Positions 1-10,825 are shown, counted from the stretch's first letter. The stretch: DNA of 64,000 nucleotides from Flaccisagitta enflata (GCA_965153355.1 OZ231127.1:45074001-45138000), one strand, 5' to 3'. Notes: generated by a model not told the origin, from the sequence alone. Made by a program: numbers and translations.

Positions 1-276
1 GTATCAATATGCAATGATACTCTATGTTCATTGTCAAAAGATATTTTCTCCTTGAATGATGGTTGAAAAAGCGTATTGATGTAGTTGTTGCAAATCAGCA
101 CAGGGAAGCAATATTGTGAATAAAAACTACACATGTAGTATATTGAATAAACTGGCACAAAAATTGCGTGCTCAAAAGAAGCGTGTTATAACTTATAACT
201 TTTAAGTCAATCTGATCAAAAGACCATGTACAAACGTGAGCAATTTGACATACAAGAGCATTCTTTCTAAATTTCT

Positions 277-727
277 TTCCTTCCTTCTCTCCTTTCTCCC
301 TTCCTTCCATCCTTCCTTCCTTCCATCCTTCCTTTCATTCTCACTTCCTTCCCTTCTTTCATCCTTCCATCCATTCATCCTTCCACCCTTCCCTCAATCC
401 CTCCTTACAACCTTCCTACCATCCTTCTTTCATTCTTCCCACCTACCTTCCTTACTTTCTTCTCTCTTTTCTTTTCTCTCTTCTTCCTCTCCTTCTTTGT
501 CTTCGTCTTCTTTGTCTTCTTCGTCTTCGTCTTCTTCTTCTTCTTCTTCTTCTTCTTCTTTGTCTTTGTCTTCGTCTTTGTCTTCGTCTTTGTCTTCATC
601 TTTCTCTCCTTCTTTGTCTTCGTCTTCTTTGTCTTCTTCGTCTTCGTCTTCTTCTTCTTCTTCTTCTTCTTCGTCTTTGTCTTTGTCTTCGTCTTTGTCT
701 TCGTCTTTGTCTTCATCTTTCTCTTTT
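277..727. repeat. Polypyrimidine simple-repeat tract with 117-bp duplication
   Basis: A (CTTC)-rich tract grades into TCTTCG/TCTTTG triplet-like repeats. From about 488 and again from 605 the same roughly 117-bp block recurs (TCTCCTTCTTTGTC start). Reading frames through it encode only Ser/Leu or Lys/Thr runs and are not genes. The first 276 bases of the window show nothing recognisable. Confidence 0.9.
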
Positions 728-1302
728 TCTACTGCCCAAAAGGCCGAGTTTTGGCGCTACCCGCTACTCCATAATCTACATGCCTGGTCACAATATCATG
801 GTAGGGCGAGCAGGGGTATCCAACCCCAAGCCCCTAATGAGGTCACTTTTGGTCAATAAAAGAGATAAAATTAACTATTCAGTCGTGAAATTGTACTTGA
901 TTTTAACAAATGAGTGATATCAGAAGGTGCAGAAAATAGGAACATCGGCCAAGGGGTTCATTAAACAGCGGGGTTTGGCCCTTAACGTCGATACTGATGC
1001 TCGTGGCTGTTTTAGCGCCAATTTCACGACAAAGCCCTTTTGGAGAGAGGCTAAGATAGTGAAAAGGAAGGCTCAGATAGTTAAGACAGCGTGCCCACGA
1101 AGCCAACATTTAGTGTATCAAAACGGGTCAAAATAGAACATATACATGAGTGAAAAAAGAAAAACAAGTGAATAAAAGTGATTAAGATAAGACTTGCATG
1201 ATATTTGAAAGCAAAATTTGCATCCATTTAGCAAGAGACTCAGATTTAGCTTGAATTACTGAAGAAGATTTACTGAAAATTTCTATAAATCTCTTTTTTG
1301 TC
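728..1302. other. Intergenic sequence, nothing recognised
   Basis: Moderately AT-rich sequence. Short open frames on both strands lack motifs, codon-like structure or splice context. No gene or repeat could be supported. Confidence 0.5.
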
Positions 1303-1530
1303 ACTGACAAGGGGTTGGTCGAAATTATAAGTTTGCATAGAAAATGAAAAAATGAAAAAACAAAGAACATAGTTCTCTTCCCAAATCGTTTTTAGAGAGA
1401 ACTATGTTTTTGAAAATGCAAAATTCTTCAGGGTGTGGCTTTCTTATAATTTCGACCTGAGAAAATAGAAAAAAATGTCAACAGAATTTCACTAAAAATC
1501 TTCATTTTCTTGCCATTTTCTGTGAGAATT
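1303..1530 (+). repeat. Palindromic MITE-like repeat, copy 1
   Basis: The core carries an inverted pair, AACATAGTTCTCTTC and GAGAGAACTATGTTTT, flanked by an outer inverted pair GTCGAAATTATAAG / CTTATAATTTCGAC (about 1318-1456). A homologous copy lies in opposite orientation at 10030-10265, and both have GTCACTGACA(A)GGGG at one end. The structure suggests a non-autonomous DNA transposon family; the superfamily is unknown because no clear target duplication was seen. Confidence 0.6.
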
Positions 1531-2124
1531 GTTTATCAAAAAGCGATTTAAAGCGTAAAATATGGAACAGACGTACATATCAAGTGTATCCAGTGACAAC
1601 TTGAGCAATGATATCATTTGTGGATGGATAATTAGTCCATTATTGATGCAAAAGTGGGGTGAAGCGCTTCATTTTTCCCTGGCAGATTTCACGTCTTAAA
1701 AGGAAATGTTTCAGTATCAGTGGAAGTCAGTATGGTCTTACAACGATGTTTTTGCTACATTTCATAAAGAAAATTGGCTACCGATGATTGAATAACATTA
1801 TATCTATTCGACGATCCGCCTCCCATTGGTTTAACATGGGCTTTTCCTCTTCCTCTTCGGCGAAAGGGTCAAAACTAAGGGAGTGGGCAGGGGTCTCGCT
1901 CGAAAGGTTCCCGACTATTTTTATGGGGTTTATGGGTTTAAACCTCTAGATTAGATCACTTGAACAGCCTGTGCAAACCGTGTCAAGCATCCCTGCACAG
2001 GTTCTATACCTATAAATATGTGGGCACGCCTGTAGATGGAGGTGAATATATGAGATAAAATTAGATATTATCACACCTTATAAAATGTAACACACAACGA
2101 CCAATGCACCCAAGGCGTCATGTT

Positions 2125-2130
<6 letters not shown>
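1531..2130. other. Gene-free stretch
   Basis: Unique-looking sequence without convincing open frames. No repeat family was recognised apart from short TATA-like and homopolymer runs. Confidence 0.4.
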
Positions 2131-2183
<53 letters not shown>

Positions 2184-2349
2184 TCCCCTTGGATCAAAGA
2201 AAATACTGACATTTGCTCTAAAACGAAAAGGAATCCTGCGAAAAACAAAAACTACTATATTGATTAGTTAATTTCTCATGAGGACTAAAATGACTAGAGA
2301 GATAGATGATGCACGAAGAGCTGCGACTCAAGAGATGACCTGTCATCGT

Positions 2350-2402
<53 letters not shown>
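2131..2402. repeat. Two (CT)n microsatellites
   Basis: Nearly pure (CT)n occurs at about 2131-2179 and again at 2357-2402, with about 180 bp of unique sequence between them. Confidence 0.95.
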
Positions 2403-2403
<1 letters not shown>

Positions 2404-2765
2404 CACGTTCCTTACTTTAGGAATCGCTTTGTTTTCAATCACCCATAAGGACCAGTAGAACTTAGATGTTGACCTAAAGGCATTTGGTCCACTTGCTCCT
2501 TGGCATCTCCAGCTTTCACAAACGAACATTTTGAAGACGAACGGAACCATAGAACCAAACCGGGAGTCTGTGCAGTGCCCTCTCATAGCAACATCAAGTG
2601 AAAAGTAAAATTGCAGTAGGTTTTGTATAGAATATGAGCATTTTTATAAGTATATTTGTATTACTGATAAAATTTTTATTCATAAGATAGGTTGCATAAA
2701 GTTATTCTATAAACAAATACAATTTTCAATATTGAAGCTACCATAGCTAAAAAATGTAAAATTGC

Positions 2766-2943
2766 ATTTTTAGTCGCGTGCTACACGACTCCACACTCCG
2801 CTTTGTTGGTCGGTTGGTCAGTTAGTCGGTTGGTCCCCTTTTGACTTTTTTAGTGTTTTTGAGCTTTTTGAGCATATAGCTCCTGCCCAGATACCTTAGT
2901 GACTTTTTCCAGCACTGCTACTGCTTACCCGCACGCCGTTTTT
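2766..2943 (-). repeat. Hairpin-ended repeat family, degenerate copy
   Basis: TTTTTAGTCGCGTG followed by CACGACT gives an imperfect hairpin, then a GGTCGGTTGGTC tetranucleotide core and, further on, a CTCCTGCCCAG block near 2880. This is the reverse orientation of the family described at 33010-33257. The far end (GTATCCGGCCTTGTT) is not recognisable, so the copy is degenerate or truncated. Confidence 0.55.
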
Positions 2944-3206
2944 TTATATAATTGTACAGTGCGACCTATCAAACGAAAAGAAATTTCATCAGGAATACGA
3001 TTATATGACGAAAAAAAATTTTTAAATGCCTTGAACAATCTATATTGCAATCAAGGCTGAAAATAATAGTTTTTTTTTAAATCTTAAAAAGAGCTTTTAA
3101 CAAGATTTATTTCTATTGATTTCAGTAAATAAAATTCAAATTCTGTATAAAACAATACAAAAACTTACTGAATGTTAATTTCACCTGATCTCGCTATGAG
3201 AGGGCA

Positions 3207-3260
<54 letters not shown>

Positions 3261-3710
3261 ATGCTAGATAAATAATATCAGGTCTGGGCAGGTACACACT
3301 TCAGGCACTGATTGAACCGTTAACATTCAAATTCGAAGACGAGAACCATAACTATGCCGCCAACGCGCGCCCCTCGTTGTTTTATCCTTGTTACCTTTTT
3401 ATGTTTATGGGGCAAGGTTTCAAAGACCAAGACAAATCAAACCAGATTGTGTTGGAACCCGCCTGATACAGTCGGAAACGTACTGTTGTCGTCGTAGGGA
3501 GGCGCCGGCTTCCGGTCTCGGCGTCGCGATGCATGGCCCCGCCGATTGTTTGTTTGGGATGGAAAAATGTTTGTTTTCGAGGATGAGTCTGTTGTTGTTG
3601 CTGAATTTGGTATCTTTTCCCGTCTCGCTGTCCTGTACACGAAGCTACGGTCCATTTTACATGGTATCAAAATACTGACAGAGGAAATAAAGAAATCCTA
3701 CTTGTATTAC
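2944..3710. other. Gene-free stretch with (GT)n/(GA)n and a GC-richer block
   Basis: A (GT)n(GA)n microsatellite spans about 3205-3259. The block from about 3360 to 3680 is richer in GC and CpG than its surroundings and holds open frames on both strands (96 and 77 codons), but none has a recognisable motif. It could be a low-copy exon or promoter remnant; nothing confirms this. Confidence 0.4.
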
Positions 3711-3718
3711 TTGTAATG

Positions 3719-3976
3719 CAGGGGTGTATAAAATTGTGTCGCTTTTGATTCCCCCCCCCCCCCCCCCGCCTTTGATTTTCTTCCCCATAAAGCATTAAAA
3801 CAGTGTATTTAAGGTTTAAATAGTGATAAATTGTTTTACTAGTCTAGTTTTATGATTTGGTACTGTCAGAAGTTATATTTCTCCCAAATTTTTTTTCTTC
3901 TCTTTTTTCCCCCTTTCCCTTCCCCATCTCTAAACCCCGCCAAGGGGGGGGGGAAACTCAATTATATACAGGCCTG
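3719..3976. mobile_element. hAT-like MITE, 258 bp, with 8-bp target duplication
   Basis: The element starts CAGGGGTGTATAAAATTG and ends CAATTATATACAGGCCTG, which form terminal inverted repeats with C- and G-runs just inside. It is flanked by a perfect 8-bp direct repeat TTGTAATG (3711-3718 and 3977-3984). CAGGGGTG termini and 8-bp duplications are hallmarks of hAT elements. It has no coding capacity. A second copy lies at 18180-18475 in opposite orientation. Confidence 0.85.
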
Positions 3977-4094
3977 TTGTAATGACTACCCCAAAGACTA
4001 AACTGAGTAAGGATAATTGAAACAATGCGACAAAGTTTACAAACACTACTACTTTGCAAGGTTCAAAAAACAAGTATTCTTTTAATGAACAATT

Positions 4095-4305
4095 GTCGCG
4101 GGGTCACAGTATTGTAGCTGATGGGTGGGCAAGAGCATACAACTCCTAACCATACCCTCCCACACCCTATGCGCACTCACACATACAATAATTGCAGCAT
4201 CGTAAATAAGTGTCTTCACACTTTTAACTCAAGCGTGACCAATGGACGGACCGACAGAGCAACGGATGGACAAAGCCTCCCACAGAGTTGCGTGTCCCCA
4301 ACTGA
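4095..4305 (+). repeat. Hairpin-ended repeat family, diverged copy
   Basis: GTCGCGGGGTC and GGGTGGGCAAGAGC near the left, a GGACGGACCGACAGAGC core, and a terminal AGTTG...CAACT stem (about 4282-4299) followed by GAAAA match the family layout. The AACAAGGCC start is not clear. Confidence 0.45.
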
Positions 4306-4352
4306 AAAGTATATAGCTTTGAACGAATGTAAACATGAGTTTATATAAATGA

Positions 4353-4353
4353 C

Positions 4354-4433
<80 letters not shown>

Positions 4434-4514
4434 CAGAGAGAGACAGAGAGAGACAGAGAGACAGAGAGACAGACAGAGAGACAGACAGAGAGACAGAGAG
4501 ACAAAGACAGAGAC

Positions 4515-4549
<35 letters not shown>

Positions 4550-4551
4550 AA
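4353..4551. repeat. Compound (GA)n/(GACA)n microsatellite
   Basis: Pure (GA)n to about 4427 passes into GACAGAGA and then (GACA)n. Long RERERE or SLSLSL open frames here are artefacts of the repeat. Confidence 0.95.
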
Positions 4552-4607
4552 CGGAGACTAAGAGAAAGCTAGGGAGAGACAGAGAGAAACCTGGTTCTTA
4601 AAAATGT

Positions 4608-4893
4608 AACAAGGCCAAGTCATGGCTAATAGGTGCGCCTCGCTTGATTAAGAATTTGTGAATGAACGTTTTGAATGAATAAAAATGAATGAATGAATGA
4701 ATGAATGAATAAATGAATGAACAAATAAAAGAATGAAAATGAGCGTGGTGAGGCATGAGAAGCGATAGTAGTGAAGAAAGACGACATATTTGGCCGTTTT
4801 GAGCGTTTTAAATGTTTGCGTTACCAACCAACCAACCGACCGACCACCCGACGGACATGACCTCTTATAGAAGTGCGAGGATGCACTTAAAAA
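4608..4893 (+). repeat. Hairpin-ended repeat family copy with (GAAT)n core
   Basis: Starts AACAAGGCCAAG, has AGGTGCGCC soon after, and carries a (GAAT)n microsatellite (about 4680-4720) and an ACCAACCGACCG core. It ends in the stem AAGTGC-GAGGAT-GCACTT (4871-4888) followed by AAAAA. The stem differs from the AGTCGC class but still pairs. Confidence 0.7.
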
Positions 4894-5097
4894 TTGCAGA
4901 CTGCAATTTGTTAGTGGCGTTTGTAGTCTGCCTGTGCAGTCGACTAGAGCGAACATAGTAAACTTGTACCTGCTAACTTTTCCGCGTCAGCTGACCGCAC
5001 TCTCTCCCAGCGTATCCTTGCATTATTCTGCTTCGCCGCCCTGTTCTTTCGGCTTCATTTCTTGGGTCGATAATTCCGCACCATCCCCGAGCAAAAG

Positions 5098-5217
5098 AAC
5101 AAGGCCAAGTAGGCCAATAAGGTGCGACGTGTGGATCGTCGAACGAATGCGTTACCGGACCAATCAACCAACCAACGGACACAGCCAGTTATAGAGGTGC
5201 TTTGTCGCACCTAAAAA
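5098..5217 (+). repeat. Hairpin-ended repeat family, short copy
   Basis: Starts AACAAGGCCAAG, is followed by AAGGTGCGACG, has an ACCAACCAACGGAC core, and ends in the perfect stem AGGTGC-TTTGTC-GCACCT (5195-5212) plus AAAAA. The left motif GGTGCGAC reappears as the complement of the terminal stem arm GTCGCACC. Confidence 0.75.
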
Positions 5218-5329
5218 CAAAATAAATTCGTTCTCAGAGTTTTATCTCATCGGTTTTTTTGTTTGTTGAAGACGTTAACACTAAACAGCGAAACCAAAGC
5301 GGCGTTTTTTTAGAACAGCCGTCTTCTGC

Positions 5330-5494
5330 GTTAGTTTCCTTACAGTTCAGCCTTGGCTCTTATCTTGGAATGATTTTGTTGAGCACGTCATTCATGTGAA
5401 CAAACTTTGGGGCAAATTTAGGACATGTTCCCGTTATCTGAGCTTGCTGAAAATTGACATGCCGACGAATTTGGTTATCGAGATTCTAAAATAG
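5330..5494 (+). pseudogene. Non-LTR reverse transcriptase C-terminal remnant
   Basis: An open stretch of about 54 codons reads WLLSWNDFVEHV, then VNKLWGKFRT and YLSLLKIDMPTNLV before a TAG. The pattern LSWxDHVxxV...K.WG..R....YL...... resembles the thumb/C-terminal region of Jockey- or CR1-type RTs. It lies on the strand opposite to the larger element beginning 40 bp to the right. It could be an inverted piece of that element or an independent insertion; the assignment is tentative. Confidence 0.4.
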
Positions 5495-5533
5495 GACTTT
5501 TCAGAATGCAAAATTTTTCACCCCATTGGGTGG

Positions 5534-7556
5534 CTAGATGGACCCAACTTGGTCTAAAACACTTCCTATGACAGAGAGACTGGTGTCAGAAAGATTTGAA
5601 TTAGTGTGGACACGTCCCTTAAGCTTCATGATGAGTCTGCGATGACAGACTTTATCAAAAGCTTTGGCAAAATCTAAATAGATAATGTCAAAGCTTTTTC
5701 CTTCGTCCAGCCATGTCGTCGTCCGGTCCATGAACTCAATCAAATTTGTTTGGCATGAACGGCCCGTCCGGAAACCATGTTGTGATTCATGAAACAAATT
5801 ATTTTTTTCAATGTGATCCGTCATATCTTCTTTGACCAACCGTTCGAGAACTTTCCCAACAACGCAAGTGAGACTTACACCCCTATAGTTGCCAGGGTCT
5901 GATCTCCTACCTTTGTTTTTATAGATGGCCGTGATGTGGGCATTTCTCCACTCGTCCGGGATTTGTTTTGAACTCATGGACTTTTCAAAAAGGATACGTA
6001 AAGGGCATGCAATTACCGTTTTCAGTTCCTTGAGTACTTTGGGAGCCACACCGTCTGGGCCAGCAGCAGTTCCTTCCTTTAGACCATCGATGATTCTCAT
6101 TATTCGTTCCTCCGATACGTATACACCTTCTAGAAGTGGTACATCCGAATTGTATTCCATCGACGGCGGTTCTTTATCACTTCTCGTAAATACCGATGAA
6201 AAGAATTTGCTGAACATATCAGCCTGTTCTTTTGGATCTGCCGTCATCGTTCAATCTTCGCGTTGAAGGGGGCCGGTCCTATCCCGCGACTTTTTGGCGC
6301 TGTTGATGTGGGAATAAAAGAGCTTTGGATTAGTTTTTCTATTGTCAATTATGCTTTTTTCGTATGACTTTTTCCGCTTATCCACCAGCTTCTTTGTCCT
6401 TTTTTCCGCACTTTTAATTTTGTATGCCATTTTTGATGTCTCTGTCTTTAATTGCTTTCATTTCACCCAGGCCTCTTTCTTCGCCTTCACGCTCCGCTTT
6501 ATCTCAGCGTTGACCCAACCTGGCTCATTTCGCTTCTTTTGCACTCGCAGCGGTACCCATTGATCGATGGCATTGTTCAGTCGTATAAGAATGGCATCCC
6601 ACATTTGATTTATATCCATCCCTTCAAGTAAAGCATTCCAGTCAATCCGCATTTGTTCTCGCATTTTATTCCAATTGGCGCGCCGGTAGTTCCTATATTT
6701 ACTCTTTATTTCGGCCCGAGATTGTTCAATATTTACCGAAAAGGCAATCATATCATGGTCGCTTTTACCGATTTTGCCGTCAGCGTAAACATCATCTATC
6801 ATACCTTCCATGTTTGAGAAAAGAAGATCAAGAATGTTTCCGGCGTCATGCGTCTCCCATTCGACGTATTGCTCCAAGAACGAATCTGCCGCGGCTTCGA
6901 AGAGAAATTCACCTTTACGTCCGGCGCTACCTGTTTGCCAACAAATGTCTGGAAGGTTAAAATCACCTAATAATATGTATCGCCCTCGCAGCTCGCGTAT
7001 CCATGTTCCCAATTTGTCATCATTTTCACGCGACGAGTTTGGTGACCGGTAAACTATATGGATACTTATATCGTTTCTTAAAGATTTGATTTTAAGGGAT
7101 GCATGCTGCGTAAAAAAATCGTCCGATTCTTCGTACCACGCGTGTATTTCTTTTTTCACATATGCAAGAATTCCCCCGCCTCTTCCGCCGCCCGTGTCTT
7201 GTCTGTCTTTTCTGACAATTAACATATAACCAAGTAAGTGTAGGTAATCGTTTGTCGTTTGTCCAGGATTCCGTTATTATTATTATGTCGGGGTTTTTTG
7301 TGGCTGCGATTGCCTTTAGCTCGCTCATTTTGTTAACTATGCTTCTGGCATTAGTATATATGACACGAATTTTATCGTTTCTACTTCTTCCTTCTTTCCC
7401 ACCAACATAAATATTATCATAGGACGCATCGTTGTCTTGCCCATCGTCATTCTCGTATTCAACATTTATATCATGAGTATCAGCAGAGACTATTGGCCAT
7501 CGACCAATCCCGCTCCTCGGCTCTCCGGCACCATGATGATCCGCTTTTTTCCCCAT
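5534..7556 (-). pseudogene. Non-LTR retrotransposon ORF2 (endonuclease + partial RT), decayed
   Basis: Read right to left, this is an apurinic-type endonuclease followed by the first half of a reverse transcriptase, as in CR1/L2/Jockey-type elements. Endonuclease marks are RVIYTNARSIVNKM, ITESW, LLGDFNLPDICW and KSDHDMIAF. RT marks are AAGPDGVAPKVLK, NYRGVSLTCVVGKVLERL, SQHGFRTGRSCQTNL and YLDFAKAFDKVCHRRL. The YxDD catalytic box and everything beyond are missing: homology stops near 5615. A frameshift near 7225 separates the start from the rest, and two in-frame TGA codons (6458-6460, 6251-6253) interrupt it. ORF2 starts inside the end of ORF1 (67-nt overlap, different frame). Losing the 3' half while keeping the 5' half is the reverse of usual 5' truncation. 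Confidence 0.85.
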
Positions 7557-8527
7557 GGGCCGACTGCTATGTATTTCACAGGACGGCCCTCGTTTTTTGC
7601 CACGTCAGATTTTTGTTCCGCTTCTTCACAGATCTTTGCGTCATTCTTCCTTGCTTCATCTCGTTGAGCCCACGTAAGATCCCGGTTGATGAAAACTTTT
7701 TTCCATCTGGTCGTTGAGCCAAGTTTACGGGCATTTGCAATGAGCCGAGCTCGTTTCTCTTCATCTTCAATCCGGACAAGAAGCGGCCTGGGCTTCTGTC
7801 TCTCGGCGTCCCATCGGCCAAGTCGGAACTTGACTTCCATGGAATCTTCCATATCAACACCAGCAGCAGTGGCGATTTCCTTCACGATTTGCTTTTCCTT
7901 ATCGCGTCTTCTCTCCACGTCAGACTCATCATCTTCCGTGACCCCGTAGAAGATGACGTTTGCATCTCTCTCTTCCCTTTCTCGCATTTCTCCGCTGACC
8001 TCGTTTCTCACTTCCTGTTTAGCCCTTTCCATGCCCGTTTCAACTTCTTTCTCGACCCTCACGATCCCTTCCTTTACCTGGTCCGCATTTGATTCCAGCT
8101 TGCTGACTTTTTCGGTGAGGACTTTGTTCTCCAGAGTGAGAACCTTTATTTGATTCTCCAAATCTTTGACTTTGTCTTTGAGGAGCACTTTTATCTCTTT
8201 GTTTTCGTCTCTCACCGACTTGATTTCTTCTCCTTGTTGCTTGAACGTCGTGTTTGAGAATTCGATGAACCTACGGCAGATGAGGCAAAAGAAGGGCGAT
8301 ATGCCGTGAATCTTCGTCATCTTTTCGCAGTTATCCGCGAATTCCGGCGTCATTCCCTTGACGCAGGCTGTGTGGTAGAGGAAACCACACGCTCCGCCGC
8401 ATGGAAGACTGCTGCCGTTGCCGACGACGCATTCTTTCGAACAGGTTCCGCAAGGGTTCTTTGTCTTTGGATTACGGGATCGCGTGGATGAGGCCGAGGG
8501 TGTACTCTTGCCGTCCGGATCACCCAT
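7490..8527 (-). CDS. Non-LTR retrotransposon ORF1, PHD-finger coiled-coil protein
   Basis: 345 codons, intact. Residues about 25-85 hold a zinc-finger pattern of the PHD type (CGTCSKECV, CGGACGFLYHTACV, FFCLICRRF), a domain found in ORF1 of CR1/L2-type elements. A long charged coiled coil follows (about residues 95-190), then a basic domain with VIFYGV and VFINRDLTWAQRDEA, the ORF1-type nucleic-acid-binding region common in these elements. The product would act as the RNA-binding partner of ORF2. The ATG at 8525-8527 is followed directly by the first domain, and the 19-bp repeats lie just upstream. Intact ORF1 beside a wrecked ORF2 suggests moderately recent insertion or chance survival. Confidence 0.85.
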   Translation of the reverse strand: MGDPDGKSTPSASSTRSRNPKTKNPCGTCSKECVVGNGSSLPCGGACGFLYHTACVKGMTPEFADNCEKMTKIHGISPFFCLICRRFIEFSNTTFKQQGEEIKSVRDENKEIKVLLKDKVKDLENQIKVLTLENKVLTEKVSKLESNADQVKEGIVRVEKEVETGMERAKQEVRNEVSGEMREREERDANVIFYGVTEDDESDVERRRDKEKQIVKEIATAAGVDMEDSMEVKFRLGRWDAERQKPRPLLVRIEDEEKRARLIANARKLGSTTRWKKVFINRDLTWAQRDEARKNDAKICEEAEQKSDVAKNEGRPVKYIAVGPWGKKRIIMVPESRGAGLVDGQ

Positions 8528-8579
8528 CGCGGTTGTCGTTTGTCGGCGATTTCGTAATCGGCGTAGTCGTAACTAGCAA

Positions 8580-8765
8580 AGTCGTAAACCGGCGTCGAAG
8601 TCGTAAACCGGCGGCGAAGTCGTAAACCGTCGGTGAAGTCGTAAACCGTCGGCGAAGTCGTAAACCGGCGGCGAGGTCGTAAACCGGCGGTGAAGTCGTA
8701 AACCGGCGGTGAAGTTGTAAACTGACAGTGAATTTGTAAACCGGCGGCGAAGTCGACACCGGCGT
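8580..8765 (-). repeat. 19-bp tandem repeats upstream of ORF1
   Basis: About ten copies of a 19-bp unit, AAGTCGTAAACCGGCGGCG with small changes, end about 50 bp upstream of the ORF1 start. The unit is not a multiple of three, so it is unlikely to be coding. Its position in the presumed 5' UTR is like the monomer arrays that act as promoters in some L1 elements; that role is inference. Confidence 0.75.
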
Positions 8766-8879
8766 CGTAGTATTTGTATGAAGGACTCCGAGCGTATTTA
8801 AAAAGCGTTTATGCACTGTACACCACGGCAGTGAACATCGCTCAGAGATAGGGAAGCAAGTTTATTTTCAGACTTTGAT

Positions 8880-8965
8880 TTGGATACGTAATGTTCAAGC
8901 ATACGTAATGTCTCTTTGATTCGGGTACGTAATGTTCAAGGATACGTAATGTTTAAGGCCCAGTG
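8880..8965. repeat. TACGTAATGTTCAAG direct repeats
   Basis: Four spaced copies of a TACGTAATGT(T/C) motif lie upstream of the 19-bp array, probably still in the 5' UTR of the non-LTR element or at its edge. Confidence 0.6.
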
Positions 8966-10029
8966 CCAAGGCATCTGAAAAAGATCGCTTGACCAAGGCG
9001 ACCTCCAACCGTTTTCGACAAAACCGGGAACGCCTGGAGCCCGCCTTAAACAAGCGAAGTAGTAGAAATTAGCAATGGACAACATTACTACTCAACCCTA
9101 CCTCACTTAAGGATGAGAGCCTTTGGAGCTCTCACTGGTGTTTAATCCGGACCCATCACAACTATCCTTAGTAATGAAAAACAACCAAGTCTATCTTTAC
9201 ATTATCATGAAATTGTTAAAAAAAAAAACCAATCCAACCAAACAGAAAAAATCAATAATTTTAACCTGTTTGCTACAAGTGCCAATGACAAGAAAGAGTG
9301 CCAGATGAGTGTGCTGAACCGGTGGGGCCTAATCCTAAGTCCCTCACATCCATCTGATCTTCCCATTGTAAAAGGCTCATGCAACCCACAACTTAAAATC
9401 AAAATTTTCTCCACTGATTGAGACCATTTTCTCAAACATTCCATGTCAACCCAAAATAAAAAGACGCAAAGTAGTCAGCATATCCCTATTATCTATAGCA
9501 AACATTTGTGTATAGTATAGGGCTTTGGAGTTCGGTCCTAGAGGTCCCAGAGTGCTCTCTGTGGTCCCATCCACGTCACTCGTTATAAATGCAGATTTCG
9601 CATAGCTTATATCACAATTCTCCGTCCCATTTTAGAAAGAGAGACCTCAAGATAGATGGAGAAGCGATAGAGAACGTGAACTAAGCCGAGAGGGATTAAA
9701 AAGCAACGAAGAGATAGGTAACTGAAAAAGGTAATTTGACTAATGACAAGGCCGGATACACAGCTACCCCAGTTGCGTGCGGGTTGGAAGGGGAAGGGAT
9801 GAGGAAGGTCATTAAGGAATTTGGGCAGGGGCATTAAGGCTAAAATGCTCAGAAAGGGCAGAAAATCAAATGAGATTAGGACGGCGAATTTTCGAGAAAA
9901 AAATCAAGTGTTTCACCATACTTTTTGCATCATAATCAGCACAATAATGGTGTAGGAATGCTTTTGATAAACAAATTGTCTTTAAAGACACTTGGTATAT
10001 ACATATTTATCATATTCTGACCTCAAAAG
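8966..10029. other. Gene-free stretch
   Basis: No convincing coding region on either strand and no clear repeat family. Short open frames of 60-80 codons lack motifs. A weak family-like fragment (ACAAGGCCGGATACACAGCTACCCC) occurs at about 9748-9800. Confidence 0.4.
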
Positions 10030-10265
10030 TAATTTAAACAATGCAATTCACATAAAAAAAAAACAAGAAAATCAATGTTTTAATGAAATCTTGCTTACAT
10101 TTTTTTATCTTTTCTTGCCGTTTAAATTCTAAGAAATTTTGCATTTTTAAAAATATAGTTCTCTTCGTAATTGTTTTTGGAAGAGAACTATGTTTTTTAT
10201 TTTCTCATTTTTTCATTTTCTATGCAATCTTAGAATTTGAACAGGCCCCCTGTCAGTGACCAAGT
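10030..10265 (-). repeat. Palindromic MITE-like repeat, copy 2
   Basis: Reverse-orientation homologue of 1303-1530. It shares GTCACTGACAGGGG, GCATAGAAAATGAAAAAATG, CATAGTTCTCTTC and the inverted AGAGAACTAT core. Confidence 0.6.
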
Positions 10266-10825
10266 ATGAAATTTTCTGTAATTTGCAATATATTTTCTTT
10301 ATCAAGTTTACCAATATTTGGTTCTATTTCATGATTTAATGCAAATTTTGCAATAAAATGATAACTGTGACATATTTCAATGATTACTTTGGTATAATCA
10401 TTCAGTTTTATTTATTTCTAATTTTTGATTTTGGCCCCCGTTGAAACACAAATGTTGCCTTCGGAAGTACGCCGTCTTAAGAGGGATCTACAGACCGATG
10501 GACCAGCGGACCGACAGAGCGCGGTATCGCCTGCAATCCACAAGAAATAGAACAATTCCTTGGAAGTCATTCGTCTGAGATACCCTTTAGAAGCAAGAAA
10601 AAACAAAGAAAGTTGAAGGAGACATATAAGTTATGATATAACCATAGAAGGAACCTTACATGGGAGGGTTCAATAATACAACAAGAAAGACATGTAAATG
10701 TGAACTCACTCCATCGTTTTCCATACTCTAACTTTCAAAGCCGACATTAACGGATTATCCGTTAGCTCGAAGCGCCGCTTAGCGACAGAAACCAAGGCAA
10801 CACTTTTATGACAGGATTGGTATTT
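10266..10825. other. Gene-free stretch with degenerate repeat remnant
   Basis: AT-rich. Around 10470-10540 ACAGACCGATGGACCAGCGGACCGACAG resembles the GGAC core of the hairpin-ended family without its ends. Nothing coding was recognised. Confidence 0.4.

Noticed and set aside
236-859. 207-codon serine-rich frame and its lysine/threonine-rich antisense partner
   Set aside because: Entirely produced by CTTC/TCTTCG simple repeats.
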